In this document: positions 1 to 9,147 of the stretch, in pieces
Layout of the letters: the number at the start of each line of letters is the position of its first letter
How positions within the stretch are numbered: the first letter of the stretch is position 1
Assembly (NCBI GenBank): GCA_003978765.1
Contig: QNYO01000062.1
Coordinates: 1-32,926, forward strand
DNA: 32,926 nt
Reading direction: 5' to 3'
Source of the DNA: Hydrogenimonas sp.
GTDB taxonomy: Bacteria > Campylobacterota > Campylobacteria > Campylobacterales > Hydrogenimonadaceae
Notes under the pieces: generated by a model
What the model was told of the DNA's origin: nothing
Seen by the model: only the letters and a program-made list of their open reading frames with translations
Database searches by the model: none
Program-made: the position numbers and the translations under genes

Positions 1-199
1 AAAGCTCTTTATTGCCTTCAAATATATTTCTTAGCGTATCTAAAAAGAGGCTCTTTCCAAATCGTCTTGGTCGTGCAAGAAAGGCATATTTATAGTTCAA
101 AATAAGCTCTAATGCCTCTTTTGTCTTATCGACATAGACATAATCATTGGTTCTGATTTCTCGTAAATTCTGAATACCTACCGGTAATCTTTTTAGCAT
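1..199 (-). CDS. AAA-ATPase-like / PD-(D/E)XK family protein (DUF1703 type), N-terminal part
   Basis: Only the first 66 codons are present; the gene runs off the left edge. The protein opens [18 protein letters not shown], then VYVDKT, and has the P-loop-like stretch [15 protein letters not shown] at about residues 44-58. This opening is typical of the large AAA-ATPase_like/DUF1703 family, in which an N-terminal ATPase-like domain is followed by a C-terminal PD-(D/E)XK nuclease domain. The family is often present in many copies in Campylobacterota and Bacteroidota, and its function is not established. The ATG has a good Shine-Dalgarno (AGGAG, 7 bases upstream) and a strong -10 box further up, so it is an independent transcription unit. 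The nuclease half is an inference, since it lies outside the window. Confidence 0.8.
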   Translation of the reverse strand, partial: MLKRLPVGIQNLREIRTNDYVYVDKTKEALELILNYKYAFLARPRRFGKSLFLDTLRNIFEGNKEL

Positions 200-205
200 A
201 CAAAA

Positions 206-232
206 CTCTCCTACTCTTTACATTCGATTATA
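206..232 (-). promoter_or_regulatory. Promoter -10 box and Shine-Dalgarno of the AAA-ATPase-like gene
   Basis: On the minus strand a perfect TATAAT (227-232) lies about 27 bases before the ATG at 199, and AGGAG (about 206-210) lies between them. No convincing -35 hexamer is visible, which is usual for sigma-70 promoters of Campylobacterota. The start point would be near 220. Confidence 0.55.
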
Positions 233-251
233 TCATACAGGTCTAATTCCT

Positions 252-278
252 AAAAAAAGAGATAAAAGTAGGTTATCT
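252..278 (-). terminator. Weak intrinsic terminator candidate after the nuclease/membrane-protein pair
   Basis: Read on the minus strand, AGATAA (273-278), a 7-base loop and TTATCT (260-265) form a 6-bp stem followed at once by CTTTTTTT (252-259). It lies about 70 bases past the stop at 347. The stem is short and AT-rich, so termination is plausible but not certain. Confidence 0.4.
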
Positions 279-346
279 GCTCATAAATAAAAAGGACTCT
301 ATAGGTATTTTTTATACTCTTCTCTAAAAACCCTATCCAGACTCTC

Positions 347-1777
347 TTAACTCATCTTATTCCGACTGACCAACCATCTCCATCCTATAACTATCAATAG
401 TAGTAAAAAGATTCCAGTTCCTATAAGCACCATATTTTTACTAATGTTTTTGATATCTGATGTTGCACTATCCTCTTTCTCAATACGCATATGCAACGCT
501 TCTTGAAACTCCTCCAACTCTTGAACTACTTTCTCCAAGTAGTGTGTACTCTCTTCATATTTTGCATAAACAATCACTATTTGATTATTCTCTTTTATTG
601 CCTCTTCCAATACTTTCATATGAAGTATAGGCTTCATAGATACAAGAAGGGCTTTATACTCTTCTAATGATCTTTTTAAAATATCTAATGTTTTAGGACT
701 CTCTTTGATTCTATCATTTTCTGATTCAGCTAATGCAAGTATTTTTTGCTGTTCGATTTTTATTCTTATAAAATAACGCATAAGTAGAATCATCAAAGAT
801 TGTGCTTTAATCTCCTCATCTTTGATCTCCATAGCTATTTCTTTGACTTTATCAAGACTCTTATGGTTCAAGTCGGTATTGTCATTCATACGGTATAAAA
901 GCCTATCTAAATAGATAGCAAACATTAATGGTATAAACGCATTATCAGGTTCTGCCAAAATGGCATAGCGAAAATAGTTGGTTGTCAACTGATCATAGTC
1001 AAACTTCTCTTCATAGAGTGTGGAAACAGCATAGATAAAAGCGGGAAGTGTTCTACGCAACTTTTGTTCTCGTGCTAACTCAATAGCCTTTTGTGCATCC
1101 TCTTTTGCTTCTCTATATCGATTCCTTACAAAGAGTAAATAACTTCGTAATACATAATCTTTAATACGCTCTTTGGAATCATCCGTAACAATTTTAAATT
1201 GATCAAGAGCATGTTGCAGAACCTTCTGATTTGACTCTGTAAATAGTGGTTTTTCAGTATCAATAGACTCTTTAAGATACTCCACTATCTTCTCATACTC
1301 AGAAGAGCCATCTTCATTTTGAGGAATAGGTAGTGTAAGCATTTTTTTACTATCATCGACAAATTTATGATAATTATAGGTATTGATAGCAGTCGTCAAG
1401 GTATAATCGATAATGACTTCCGTTGAAAATGTCAATGCTGCTGTTAATATTGCGATGCCACCTGCAATACCAAGCCCTCCTGTTGCCAATGAACCAAAAC
1501 CGATAAGTGCCAAACCGTAATTTGTAGCAGCAATTCCAGAATAACCTGCCAAACTTCCAATCCAACTTCCAATACTGATAACGATTGGAGAGGCTGTACC
1601 TCCTGTAAAAAAGACGATGAATCCTACTGCAATGGCAATGATGGCAGACAATATCCAACCAATAGCTAAAGACTCTACATAGAAAGATTCAAAAGTTGCA
1701 AACTCTTCAGCCAATAATGGCGTAGAAAACAATATAGTAAAACCTACAATTTTCCATACCAATTGCAGTTGCTTCAT
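347..1777 (-). CDS. Exported/membrane protein with Gly-rich hydrophobic N-terminal region and C-terminal anchor
   Basis: I do not recognise a named family. The 476-residue protein starts with a signal peptide (about 1-23, ending LLAEE). Residues about 36-130 are strongly hydrophobic and rich in Gly and Ala, with runs such as SLATGGLGIAGGIAILTAAL; this could be several membrane helices. Residues about 145-310 are helical and charged, and YREAKEDAQKAIELA resembles a TPR-like helical repeat. A second helical, coiled-coil-like stretch precedes one C-terminal membrane helix (about 452-472) with a short basic tail. The ATG overlaps the stop of the upstream nuclease-like gene by one base (TAATG), so the two are probably translationally coupled. 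A membrane partner or immunity-like role is a guess. The region is visibly AT-richer than the central genes. Confidence 0.85.
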   Translation of the reverse strand: MKQLQLVWKIVGFTILFSTPLLAEEFATFESFYVESLAIGWILSAIIAIAVGFIVFFTGGTASPIVISIGSWIGSLAGYSGIAATNYGLALIGFGSLATGGLGIAGGIAILTAALTFSTEVIIDYTLTTAINTYNYHKFVDDSKKMLTLPIPQNEDGSSEYEKIVEYLKESIDTEKPLFTESNQKVLQHALDQFKIVTDDSKERIKDYVLRSYLLFVRNRYREAKEDAQKAIELAREQKLRRTLPAFIYAVSTLYEEKFDYDQLTTNYFRYAILAEPDNAFIPLMFAIYLDRLLYRMNDNTDLNHKSLDKVKEIAMEIKDEEIKAQSLMILLMRYFIRIKIEQQKILALAESENDRIKESPKTLDILKRSLEEYKALLVSMKPILHMKVLEEAIKENNQIVIVYAKYEESTHYLEKVVQELEEFQEALHMRIEKEDSATSDIKNISKNMVLIGTGIFLLLLIVIGWRWLVSRNKMS

Positions 1778-2550
1778 TACAAAAGAGTTAATAAGATTTT
1801 GATCTGTTCAACTTGCTGTTCAGGAGTACCAAAGATCAACTCCACCCCTTTTCTCTTAGCCCAAAACTTATATTGCCGTAGGACTTCTTTATTCTGTGGC
1901 TTTTCTGTAAAGCTAAACACTTTCAAAGTACTATTTTGTGTATGGTTTTGGGCATATAGATTTAATGTATCAAGATCTGCTTTATACTTATCTATTGGCA
2001 TTTTTGTTGAAGAGGCATAGTTCTTTGCCTCTATAAGAATCTCTTTACCATCTTTTTTAAGTAGTACATCAATATCGGTTAATGAATTTTTAACACCATC
2101 ATCAAACTTTTTACCAATAGCAATCACATCAAAGCCCTCTTCAACAGCATGGTTGGCAATACGCAACTCATTTAAATGCCCCTTGGTCACCTGATCACTA
2201 TTGCCAATAATCTTACTTAATGTCTCTTTGAAGCCATCTTTTCCACTGAGATTTTTAAACATTTGCTTCGCTTCAGCACGACTAATCTTTCCTTGATATA
2301 CCGCAATACGTAAATAAATATCTTCCTGCACTTCTTGAGGAAGATTCATCTTTCCAATGATTTTTTTAACCTGCTTAGTCCCTTGAAAACTATCACTTAA
2401 CTTGGAAAGTTTTATAATCTCACTGTCAGGAATACTCTTTGTGCTTTCTAAAAACGTACCAAAAAACTTTGCTATTTTGATAGTATTTGTAATTTGATCA
2501 GCTGTTGCATATCCTAAAAGTAACCATATAAACAAAAAGATCTTTCTCAT
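1777..2550 (-). CDS. Secreted PD-(D/E)XK nuclease-like protein
   Basis: The 257-residue protein begins with a short signal peptide (MRKIFLFIWLLLGYATADQ). Residues about 25-120 form a helical region of unknown role. The C-terminal half carries a restriction-endonuclease-like pattern: GHLNELRIA with E128, then TDIDVLL with D161, then ILIEAKNY with E174-x-K176. This E...D...ExK layout is the PD-(D/E)XK core seen in Mrr-like and 'Tox-REase' nucleases. A nuclease behind a signal peptide is unusual: it should reach the periplasm or outside, so DNA uptake/processing or an antibacterial toxin are possible roles (inference). The start is supported by GAGGAG 7 bases before the ATG. It is the first gene of a two-gene unit with the membrane protein that follows. 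Confidence 0.85.
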   Translation of the reverse strand: MRKIFLFIWLLLGYATADQITNTIKIAKFFGTFLESTKSIPDSEIIKLSKLSDSFQGTKQVKKIIGKMNLPQEVQEDIYLRIAVYQGKISRAEAKQMFKNLSGKDGFKETLSKIIGNSDQVTKGHLNELRIANHAVEEGFDVIAIGKKFDDGVKNSLTDIDVLLKKDGKEILIEAKNYASSTKMPIDKYKADLDTLNLYAQNHTQNSTLKVFSFTEKPQNKEVLRQYKFWAKRKGVELIFGTPEQQVEQIKILLTLL

Positions 2551-2671
2551 GAATACTCTCCTCTATGTTCATATAGAATGGTATATTCAAATATCTCTTT
2601 ATTAAAACTATTTCTAACTTATTAAATTATTTAATTTGATATTTTAACAAAAAATAGGCAAATCTCTATCT

Positions 2672-3253
2672 CTAACCAAGCTCAATAATCCGATCACTAC
2701 ACCACTGTGCTAAATCCCTATCATGGGTAATCATTAAAATACCTACAGAATCAAGGGTTTTGAGGAGTAGTTTCATCACATCGAGCTGAATCAGATTATC
2801 GAGTGCCGATGTGGGTTCATCGGCAAGAAGTAGTTTTGGCTTCATAAGTAGCGCACGTAAAATAGAGGCTCTTTGGAGTTGTCCACCAGAGAGTTCATAG
2901 GCTCTTTTTTTAAGTAAGTTTCGCTCAAATCCCATCTGCTCACAGAGTGTATCGATTCCTTCTAAAGAGGCGACATCGGCAATCTGATTCTCTATCGTAT
3001 AGGTAGGATGAAAAGAGCTGTAAGGGTCTTGAAAGACTTGTGAAAAAGGGGCTTTCTCAATACGCCCCGATAGGGGTTGGAGGTTGCCTGCAATCAGTTC
3101 AAAAAGGGTACTCTTTCCACTTCCACTTGGACCAAGAATCGTGACAATCTCCCCTTGATGGAGTTTCAAAGAGAACTCTTGATACAAAAGCTTCTCTTTG
3201 GTATAACCAAATGTCAGATTCTCAATCCTTAGCACAACCTCCTGACGCTTCAT
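2672..3253 (-). CDS. ABC transporter ATP-binding protein, peptide/nickel (DppF/NikE) type
   Basis: Compact ATPase of 193 residues with all motifs: Walker A GPSGSGKS (41-48), Q-loop in FQDPYSSFHPTYT (Gln75), signature LSGGQ (121-125), Walker B LLLADEP (141-147), D-loop and switch His177 (MITHD). The QDPYSSFHP stretch is characteristic of the peptide/nickel subfamily (DppF, OppF, NikE), which usually have 250-330 residues. This protein lacks their C-terminal oligopeptide-binding extension. No permease, second ATPase or binding protein is nearby; the ATG follows the proA stop directly, so it is the last gene of the gpsA-proA run. Substrate unknown. Its partners may be encoded elsewhere. Confidence 0.88.
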   Translation of the reverse strand: MKRQEVVLRIENLTFGYTKEKLLYQEFSLKLHQGEIVTILGPSGSGKSTLFELIAGNLQPLSGRIEKAPFSQVFQDPYSSFHPTYTIENQIADVASLEGIDTLCEQMGFERNLLKKRAYELSGGQLQRASILRALLMKPKLLLADEPTSALDNLIQLDVMKLLLKTLDSVGILMITHDRDLAQWCSDRIIELG

Positions 3254-4486
3254 TTAGCGGATCTGCCCTTCCCCGTAAATTTTATATTTGTAGGTTGTCA
3301 AATCGTTAATCCCCATCGGTCCTCGTGCATGGAGCTTGTTGGTACTAATCCCTACCTCTGCACCAAAACCAAATGCTCCACCATCGGTAAAGCGGGTTGA
3401 GGCATTGACATAGACACATGCCGCATCCACTTCATTCAAAAACTTCTCAGCCACACGATGGTTATTGGTCAAAATCGCTTCAGAGTGTCCAGAGCCATAG
3501 GTACGAATATGCTCAATCGCCTCTTCAACCCCTTTGACCACTTTAATCGAAAGGATATTTGCAAGATATTCGGTATGGTAATCCTCTTCTGTCGCAGACT
3601 CAACATCGATAATTGCACGTGTCTGCTCATCACCAAGCAGTTTGGTCGATTCAGCATCAAATGCAGTTTTAAGCTTTGGTAAAATCTCCTTAGCAATCGC
3701 TTCATCGACAATCAAAGTCTCCATCGCATTACAGACACCTGGACGCTGACATTTGGCATTGACAGCAATCCGAACAGCTTCATCAATATCAGCATCTTGA
3801 TGGATATAGGTGTGGCAGAGTCCTTTATCGTGTTTCACGACAGGCACGGTCGCATTCTCATTGACAAAGCGGATCAATGCTTCACCACCACGTGGAATGA
3901 TAAGATCGACGTACTGATCCATCTTAATCAGCTTCGCCACCCCTTCACGACTGCTATCGGGCAGAAGGCTAACCAATGCTTTAGGCAATCCTTCACTCTC
4001 CAACGTCTCTTGGATCACTTTTGCAATCGCTTCATTACTCTTCTGTGCCTCTTTTCCCCCTTTAAGAATGGCAACATTACCACTCTTAAAACAGAGAGCC
4101 GCTGCATCACTGGTGACATTAGGGCGTGATTCATAGATGATACCAATGACACCAATCGGAATCGAAACCTTTTCAATGCGCAAACCATTATCGGTCACCC
4201 AACCATCTAAGACACGTCCAACAGGCTCTTTAAGGGCTGCAATCTCACGCACAGCCTGTGCCATCGCTTCAATACGGCTCTGATCGAGATAGAGTCGATC
4301 CATCAATGCTGAAGAGAGGTTATTGCGTTTGCCCTCTTCCATATCAAACTTATTATGCTCGATAATCAAGGCACTATTAGCCACCAATGCATCGGCAATT
4401 TTATTCAAAACACGATTCTTAACCTCTCCACTCAGTGTGGCAAGAACTGAAGCGGCTTGTTTCGCCTCTTGTAAATAACTTTCCAT
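3254..4486 (-). CDS. proA: Gamma-glutamyl phosphate reductase
   Basis: Second step of proline synthesis: NADPH reduces glutamyl-5-phosphate to glutamate semialdehyde in the cytoplasm. Family signatures are clear: YESRPNVTSDAAALCFKSGN near residues 118-137, and the active-site segment CQRPGVCNAMETL with the catalytic Cys about residue 252. The length, 410 residues, is normal. Two ATG codons stand in a row (4489 and 4486). AGGAGG lies only 2 bases before the first but 5 before the second, so the second was chosen; its A overlaps the gpsA stop (TGATG). No proB or proC is visible here, so the pathway genes are split. Confidence 0.97.
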   Translation of the reverse strand: MESYLQEAKQAASVLATLSGEVKNRVLNKIADALVANSALIIEHNKFDMEEGKRNNLSSALMDRLYLDQSRIEAMAQAVREIAALKEPVGRVLDGWVTDNGLRIEKVSIPIGVIGIIYESRPNVTSDAAALCFKSGNVAILKGGKEAQKSNEAIAKVIQETLESEGLPKALVSLLPDSSREGVAKLIKMDQYVDLIIPRGGEALIRFVNENATVPVVKHDKGLCHTYIHQDADIDEAVRIAVNAKCQRPGVCNAMETLIVDEAIAKEILPKLKTAFDAESTKLLGDEQTRAIIDVESATEEDYHTEYLANILSIKVVKGVEEAIEHIRTYGSGHSEAILTNNHRVAEKFLNEVDAACVYVNASTRFTDGGAFGFGAEVGISTNKLHARGPMGINDLTTYKYKIYGEGQIR

Positions 4487-5385
4487 CATCTCCTCCTATT
4501 ATTTAAAAGATCTTTCAAACTCTCCATTGGGTCTTTACCCTCTAAAATAGCATAGACCTCATTGGCAATGGGCAAATAGATATCATTGGTTTTAGAGATG
4601 GTATGGAGGGCTTTGGCAGTACCCACCCCTTCAGCCACCTCTCCAAGCTCTTGAAGAATCTCATCAAGCGTTTTTCCCTCGGCAAGCCCCAAACCGACAC
4701 GGAAGTTTCTTGAGAGTTTACTACTCGCTGTTAAAAAGAGATCGCCTGCACCACTAAGGGATAAAAAGGTCTCCTCTTTGGCACCAAACTCACGCCCCAA
4801 ACGTGCCATCTCAACAAGCCCACGCGAAATGAGGCTTGCCCGTGCATTCTCACCAAGCTTTAATCCCTCACAAATGCCCCCTGCAATGGCAATGACATTT
4901 TTGTAAGCACCACCAATTTCAGCCCCAATCACATCGGTACTCACATAGGTCTTGATAAAGTTGGGAAAGAGTTCACTCCATGCTGTCGCAGCCAGACGGT
5001 TATGGCTATTAAGGACCAGAGCTGTTGGTAAGCCTGCCATCACCTCTTTGGCAAATGAAGGACCACTCAAATAGGTCAAATGGCTACTGGGTACAAATGT
5101 TTCATAAATCTCATTCAAAAAAGCACCCGTATCAGCCTCAATCCCTTTGGAAGCAACAAGGATATTATGATCTTTAAAACTGTAGTGTTGAGAGAGCCAT
5201 GCACGTATCGATTGGGCGGGAATTGTCATCACAACATTCTCCACCTCTAGTGCCTCATCAAGTGAGACAAAGCCAGGAATATCACGCTCTCTTCTTGATG
5301 TAATCACCACTTCACACTTTTGACGCAAAGCAAAGGCGAGTGCCTGCCCCCACTTTCCTGCTCCAATCACTGCAATCTTCTTCAC
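4486..5385 (-). CDS. gpsA: Glycerol-3-phosphate dehydrogenase [NAD(P)+]
   Basis: Makes sn-glycerol-3-phosphate from dihydroxyacetone phosphate for phospholipid synthesis; soluble enzyme. The N-terminal Rossmann motif is IGAGKWGQALAFAL (about 7-20). YLSGPSFAKEV and the catalytic-domain segment GGAYKNVIAIAGGICEGLKLG (catalytic Lys within) are standard for GpsA, as is ENARASLISRGLVEM. The length of 299 residues is slightly short but complete. The start is GTG, with AAGGAG 8 bases upstream; no ATG in frame fits. Downstream proA is coupled through overlapping stop and start. I remember gpsA next to gatB in C. jejuni too, where the two ion-channel genes found here are absent. Confidence 0.96.
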   Translation of the reverse strand: MKKIAVIGAGKWGQALAFALRQKCEVVITSRRERDIPGFVSLDEALEVENVVMTIPAQSIRAWLSQHYSFKDHNILVASKGIEADTGAFLNEIYETFVPSSHLTYLSGPSFAKEVMAGLPTALVLNSHNRLAATAWSELFPNFIKTYVSTDVIGAEIGGAYKNVIAIAGGICEGLKLGENARASLISRGLVEMARLGREFGAKEETFLSLSGAGDLFLTASSKLSRNFRVGLGLAEGKTLDEILQELGEVAEGVGTAKALHTISKTNDIYLPIANEVYAILEGKDPMESLKDLLNNRRR

Positions 5386-5399
5386 TCTCTCATCTCCTT

Positions 5400-6161
5400 T
5401 TACTCAGGCAGTGGTTCATCACCACTCAATAACCGATAAAAGCGTTCAAGGGCTTGACGTTCTCCCAATAAGACCAACACATCCCCTGCATCAAACTTAT
5501 GGTTAATCCCTCGTGAAACAAAGATAAAGTCATCACCCAACTCTTTATCGGTAATACCAATCAGCACCAACCCATAAGCTCTAAAATCGACCTCATTGAC
5601 ATACTTATCTTCAAGAAATGAGTTGGGTGGAATCTCTATCTCTTCAATCCGAATATGGTTATCGGCATAAATAATCTCATCAAGCACCTTTGTCACAGCG
5701 GGTCGGGTAATAATATCGACAATTCTATTGGCACTCGACTCATAGAGATCAATCACCTTGTCTGCTCCGATAAATTTGAGTTTCCGACTGCTTTCGGCCG
5801 AGGTTGAAACTGAAATAATCGTTGAATCCGTTGTGATACTTTTGAGTGACAAGACCAAAAAGATGTTGTGTGAGATATCATCCATTGCACAAAAGAGAAT
5901 TTTATGATCAATTCCCAACTCTCTTAGGGCGGTATCATCAATCAGATCGATATGATAGGCTGTCACAATACCATCCTCTTTGGCTCGTTGAATCGCCTCT
6001 TCATCACTATCGGCTACATAGATCTTGGAAAAGTTGGATGAGAGGATCTCATAAATACGATGGCCTAAAGTACCATAGCCAAAAAGGATAATATCACGTG
6101 ACTCTTGCTTTGAACCGAACACTTTGTTCCAACCTTCCCTTAAAATCTGCAATACTGACAC
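5400..6161 (-). CDS. Stand-alone RCK (TrkA-N/TrkA-C) potassium-regulatory protein
   Basis: Soluble protein of up to 253 residues. The TrkA-N Rossmann domain has FGYGTLGHRIYE (about 27-38) and a beta-2 acidic stretch VADSDEEAI; the region about 165-250 matches a TrkA-C domain. No membrane segment is seen. It follows an ion channel that carries its own RCK domain and overlaps its end. Such proteins bind nucleotides or ions and gate K+ channels, so it may join or modulate the gating ring of the neighbour (inference). The longest start is GTG at 6161 (68-base overlap) without a clear Shine-Dalgarno; GTG at 6122, preceded by AAGGGAAGG, would cut the overlap to 29 bases and keep the whole Rossmann domain. 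Confidence 0.85.
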   Translation of the reverse strand: MSVLQILREGWNKVFGSKQESRDIILFGYGTLGHRIYEILSSNFSKIYVADSDEEAIQRAKEDGIVTAYHIDLIDDTALRELGIDHKILFCAMDDISHNIFLVLSLKSITTDSTIISVSTSAESSRKLKFIGADKVIDLYESSANRIVDIITRPAVTKVLDEIIYADNHIRIEEIEIPPNSFLEDKYVNEVDFRAYGLVLIGITDKELGDDFIFVSRGINHKFDAGDVLVLLGERQALERFYRLLSGDEPLPE

Positions 6162-7689
6162 TATACCCCATCACAACAAGAATATCACCCGCTTCTAACG
6201 TGGTGGCTTCTGAAGGATTAAAGGTGACAATATGCTTTTTCTTATCGCTATCTTTCATCCGTTTCAAAACAGCCAAGAGGACTAAGCGATTGGCTGAAAA
6301 GTCAAAATCCCCAATGGTTGCACCATCAAGAAAGGAGCCAAACTTAATCTCAACTTCATCAATTCTGGCTGTTCTCTTTTGGGTCAAGATCGCTTGCATC
6401 GCCTCAAATGCGACAGGCTGACCGATATAGACAGCTCCTAATAGACCTGCAATCTCTTCAGGCATAATCACATGATTCGCACCTGCAAGTTTAAGTTTTT
6501 TTGCCACACTCTGATCACTGCATCGTGCAATAATCTCAACATGTTTACAGAGACTTCGGGCATTAATCGTAATAAAGACATTGGTGATATCATCATGCGT
6601 CACACAGATAACCGATTTGACATTATCACAAAGCTTCAACTTCAAAAATGTTTCACTTTTGGTCGCATCGGCACGTAGTACATGAAAGCCATCAAGCTCT
6701 GCCTTCTCTACCTTCTCAGGATCGGATTCAATCACCAAAAAGGTCTCTCCTGCATCTTGTAACTTCTTTGAGACCAGTTGACCAACCTTTCCATAACCAC
6801 AAACAAGATTGATCTCTCGCTTTTTCATAATCTGGTTCATGACACGGGTCTCTTTAATTTCGGGCAACTTTTCGCTAAAAGCTGAAACAATAATTGAGGT
6901 CAAAAAGGAGATCGCACCGATACCTGTAAGGATAATCAGCATCGAAACCGCACGCCCCTCGGTTGTGATGGGAGCAATATCTCCATACCCCACTGTTGTA
7001 ATCGTCACAAGTGCCCAATAGACAGCATCAAAAAGACCATTAATATTGGGATTGGTACCGTTGCCTTCAAAGACATAGATCATCACCGATGCAATCATCG
7101 TAAAGAAGGCAAGCAGTGTCATTAGGGTGTAGAGTTCAATCTTCTTACTTCGTAAAATCTCAAAAAATTGTAATAGGCTCTTACTGTAACGGAGCATCTT
7201 GAAGGCTCGAAAGAGAACAAAAACACGAAGCACTCGAATTTCACGATAACTTGGAAGAATTGCAATCAAATCGATCAATGCCGGTAGTGAGGTGATATAG
7301 CTCCACTTTTTCGCCACAATCTCCTTGAAGACTTTGGAGAGCTTAAAGGGCTTTTCAAAAAATTGCGACTCCTCATATTCAGCAATGATCACTTTATGCA
7401 TATCATCATGCACCCATAACCGCAAAAGATATTCAACAACAAATATCGTTGTCACGATATAGAGATCATAGTAGTCAAGCCATGCTGAGACATGCTCACG
7501 CACATCGATCACTAAGATGGTAACACTTGAGAGGATGATGACAACCATAAAGAGATCAAAATATTTTTTGTAGGGGTAGTCATCGTTGTTGAGGATATTG
7601 TTAAAAAACTGTTTAATACGCTGATAGCGTGGCGCACTCTCCAAGAAGTAGGAGAATGCGATCAGATACTTCAAAAAGAGCTGTTTCAA
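6094..7689 (-). CDS. Voltage-gated-type K+ channel with C-terminal RCK domain
   Basis: The 531-residue protein has a six-helix channel followed by a cytoplasmic RCK unit. S1-S3 lie at about 44-147; S4 carries regularly spaced arginines in [19 protein letters not shown] (R149, R152, R155, R161). The pore has the K+ selectivity filter TVGYGD (232-237), followed by S6 (about 248-270). The RCK Rossmann motif is [14 protein letters not shown] (297-310), and TrkA-C is at about 440-531. This is the architecture of Kch/HpKchA-like prokaryotic K+ channels. The start is TTG in a TTGA overlap with the gatB stop and lacks a good Shine-Dalgarno, so translation probably depends on coupling. The gating ligand is not predictable from the sequence. 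Confidence 0.93.
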   Translation of the reverse strand: MKQLFLKYLIAFSYFLESAPRYQRIKQFFNNILNNDDYPYKKYFDLFMVVIILSSVTILVIDVREHVSAWLDYYDLYIVTTIFVVEYLLRLWVHDDMHKVIIAEYEESQFFEKPFKLSKVFKEIVAKKWSYITSLPALIDLIAILPSYREIRVLRVFVLFRAFKMLRYSKSLLQFFEILRSKKIELYTLMTLLAFFTMIASVMIYVFEGNGTNPNINGLFDAVYWALVTITTVGYGDIAPITTEGRAVSMLIILTGIGAISFLTSIIVSAFSEKLPEIKETRVMNQIMKKREINLVCGYGKVGQLVSKKLQDAGETFLVIESDPEKVEKAELDGFHVLRADATKSETFLKLKLCDNVKSVICVTHDDITNVFITINARSLCKHVEIIARCSDQSVAKKLKLAGANHVIMPEEIAGLLGAVYIGQPVAFEAMQAILTQKRTARIDEVEIKFGSFLDGATIGDFDFSANRLVLLAVLKRMKDSDKKKHIVTFNPSEATTLEAGDILVVMGYSVSIADFKGRLEQSVRFKARVT

Positions 7690-9116
7690 GAGTTTAGACG
7701 CTCTTTAAGCAGTTGGTTGACTTTACCAGGGTTGGCAGAGCCTTTAGAGGCTTTCATCACTTGCCCAACAAAGAAACCAAAGAGTTTCTCTTTTCCACCC
7801 TTATACTCTTCAACCTTATCTTGATTGTTTGCCAAGACTTCATCAATGAGTGCCAAAATTGCACTATCATCACTCACCTGTTTCAGTCCAAGCTTTTCAA
7901 TCGTCTCATCCACATCGGCACCGACATTTTCAAAGAGATAGTCAAGTACCTCTTTACCTGCCTTACCGCTAATGGTACTCTCTTCGATACGTTTTACAAT
8001 CAGAGCAAGCTGTTTGGCTGTGACAGGTGAGGTTTCAACCGTCATACCCCCTTTGAGTCGTCCTTGCAATTCGATCGTGAGCCACTTCGCCGCCTCTTTC
8101 GGATTGGCACCCTCTTCAATCATCTCTTCAAAGAATTGTGCCATCTCAACCTCTGCGGTGATAACGGTGGCATCATATTCACGAATCCCAAACTCTTTGA
8201 CATAGCGCGCACGCTTGGCATCTGGCATTTCAGGGATATTTTTTGTCTCTTCGATCATCGCATCGTCAAGAATGACAGGGAGCAGATCGGGTTCAGGAAA
8301 GTAGCGATAGTCAGCACTATCCTCTTTACCACGCATTGAACGGGTCTCACCTTTAACGGTATCAAAGAGACGTGTCTCTTGCCACACCTCTTCATCATAA
8401 ACACCATCTTCCCACGCCTCAATTTGGCGTTGTACTTCATAATCAATCGCTTGATGAATAAAGCGGAAGCTGTTCATATTCTTAATCTCTACACGGGTGT
8501 AGAGTTTATCATCTCCCTTTGGACGGATCGAAACATTAACGTCACAACGGAAAGACCCCTCTTGCATGTTGGCATCACTAATACCAAGATAGCGAACAAT
8601 CGCATGCAACTTTTTAAGATAGCGTACCGCTTCATCGGCACTTCGCATATCTGGTTCACTTACAATTTCAAGCAGAGGTGTACCTGCACGGTTCAAGTCA
8701 ACAAGTGACTGGTTGCCTTCATGCATATTTTTTCCCGCATCCTCTTCAAGGTGGGCACGGGTAATTCCGATACGTTTTTGTGTTCCATCATCGAAATCGA
8801 TCATCAAATGACCGTTTTCAACAATAGGAATCTCAAACTGGCTGATCTGATACCCTTTTGGAAGGTCTGGATAGAAGTAGTTTTTACGATTAAAGACAGA
8901 CTTTTTATGAACCGTCGCCTCAATCGCATGACCAAACATCATCGCCTTTTTGACCGCCTCTTTATTCAAAACAGGAAGCGCACCAGGCAGACCGAGACAT
9001 ACTGGACAGGTATGTGTATTCTGTCTGTCGGCAAAACTGGTCGCACAATTACAGAAGATTTTCGTTTTGGTGTTGAGCTGAACGTGGACTTCAAGCCCGA
9101 TAATCACTTCAAACAT
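7686..9116 (-). CDS. gatB: Aspartyl/glutamyl-tRNA(Asn/Gln) amidotransferase subunit B
   Basis: GatB is the kinase/tRNA-binding subunit of GatCAB, which converts misacylated Glu-tRNA(Gln) or Asp-tRNA(Asn) to the amide. The start [22 protein letters not shown] is diagnostic. Zinc-ligand cysteines are seen at C22, C24, C37 and C40. The 'cradle' and the C-terminal YqeY-like helical domain (ending [13 protein letters not shown]) complete a normal 476-residue protein. AAGGAA lies 9 bases before the ATG. gatA and gatC are not in the window; scattered gat genes are usual in this phylum. Confidence 0.98.
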   Translation of the reverse strand: MFEVIIGLEVHVQLNTKTKIFCNCATSFADRQNTHTCPVCLGLPGALPVLNKEAVKKAMMFGHAIEATVHKKSVFNRKNYFYPDLPKGYQISQFEIPIVENGHLMIDFDDGTQKRIGITRAHLEEDAGKNMHEGNQSLVDLNRAGTPLLEIVSEPDMRSADEAVRYLKKLHAIVRYLGISDANMQEGSFRCDVNVSIRPKGDDKLYTRVEIKNMNSFRFIHQAIDYEVQRQIEAWEDGVYDEEVWQETRLFDTVKGETRSMRGKEDSADYRYFPEPDLLPVILDDAMIEETKNIPEMPDAKRARYVKEFGIREYDATVITAEVEMAQFFEEMIEEGANPKEAAKWLTIELQGRLKGGMTVETSPVTAKQLALIVKRIEESTISGKAGKEVLDYLFENVGADVDETIEKLGLKQVSDDSAILALIDEVLANNQDKVEEYKGGKEKLFGFFVGQVMKASKGSANPGKVNQLLKERLNS

Positions 9117-9147
9117 ATTGGGAAGTTCCTTGAAAATGGTTTTAGTT

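Noticed and set aside
2621-2635. Palindrome ATTAAAT-T-ATTTAAT between the ABC gene and the nuclease gene.
   Set aside because: Pure A/T sequence in an A/T-rich gap; such palindromes arise easily by chance, and no hairpin plus U tract or promoter fits around it.
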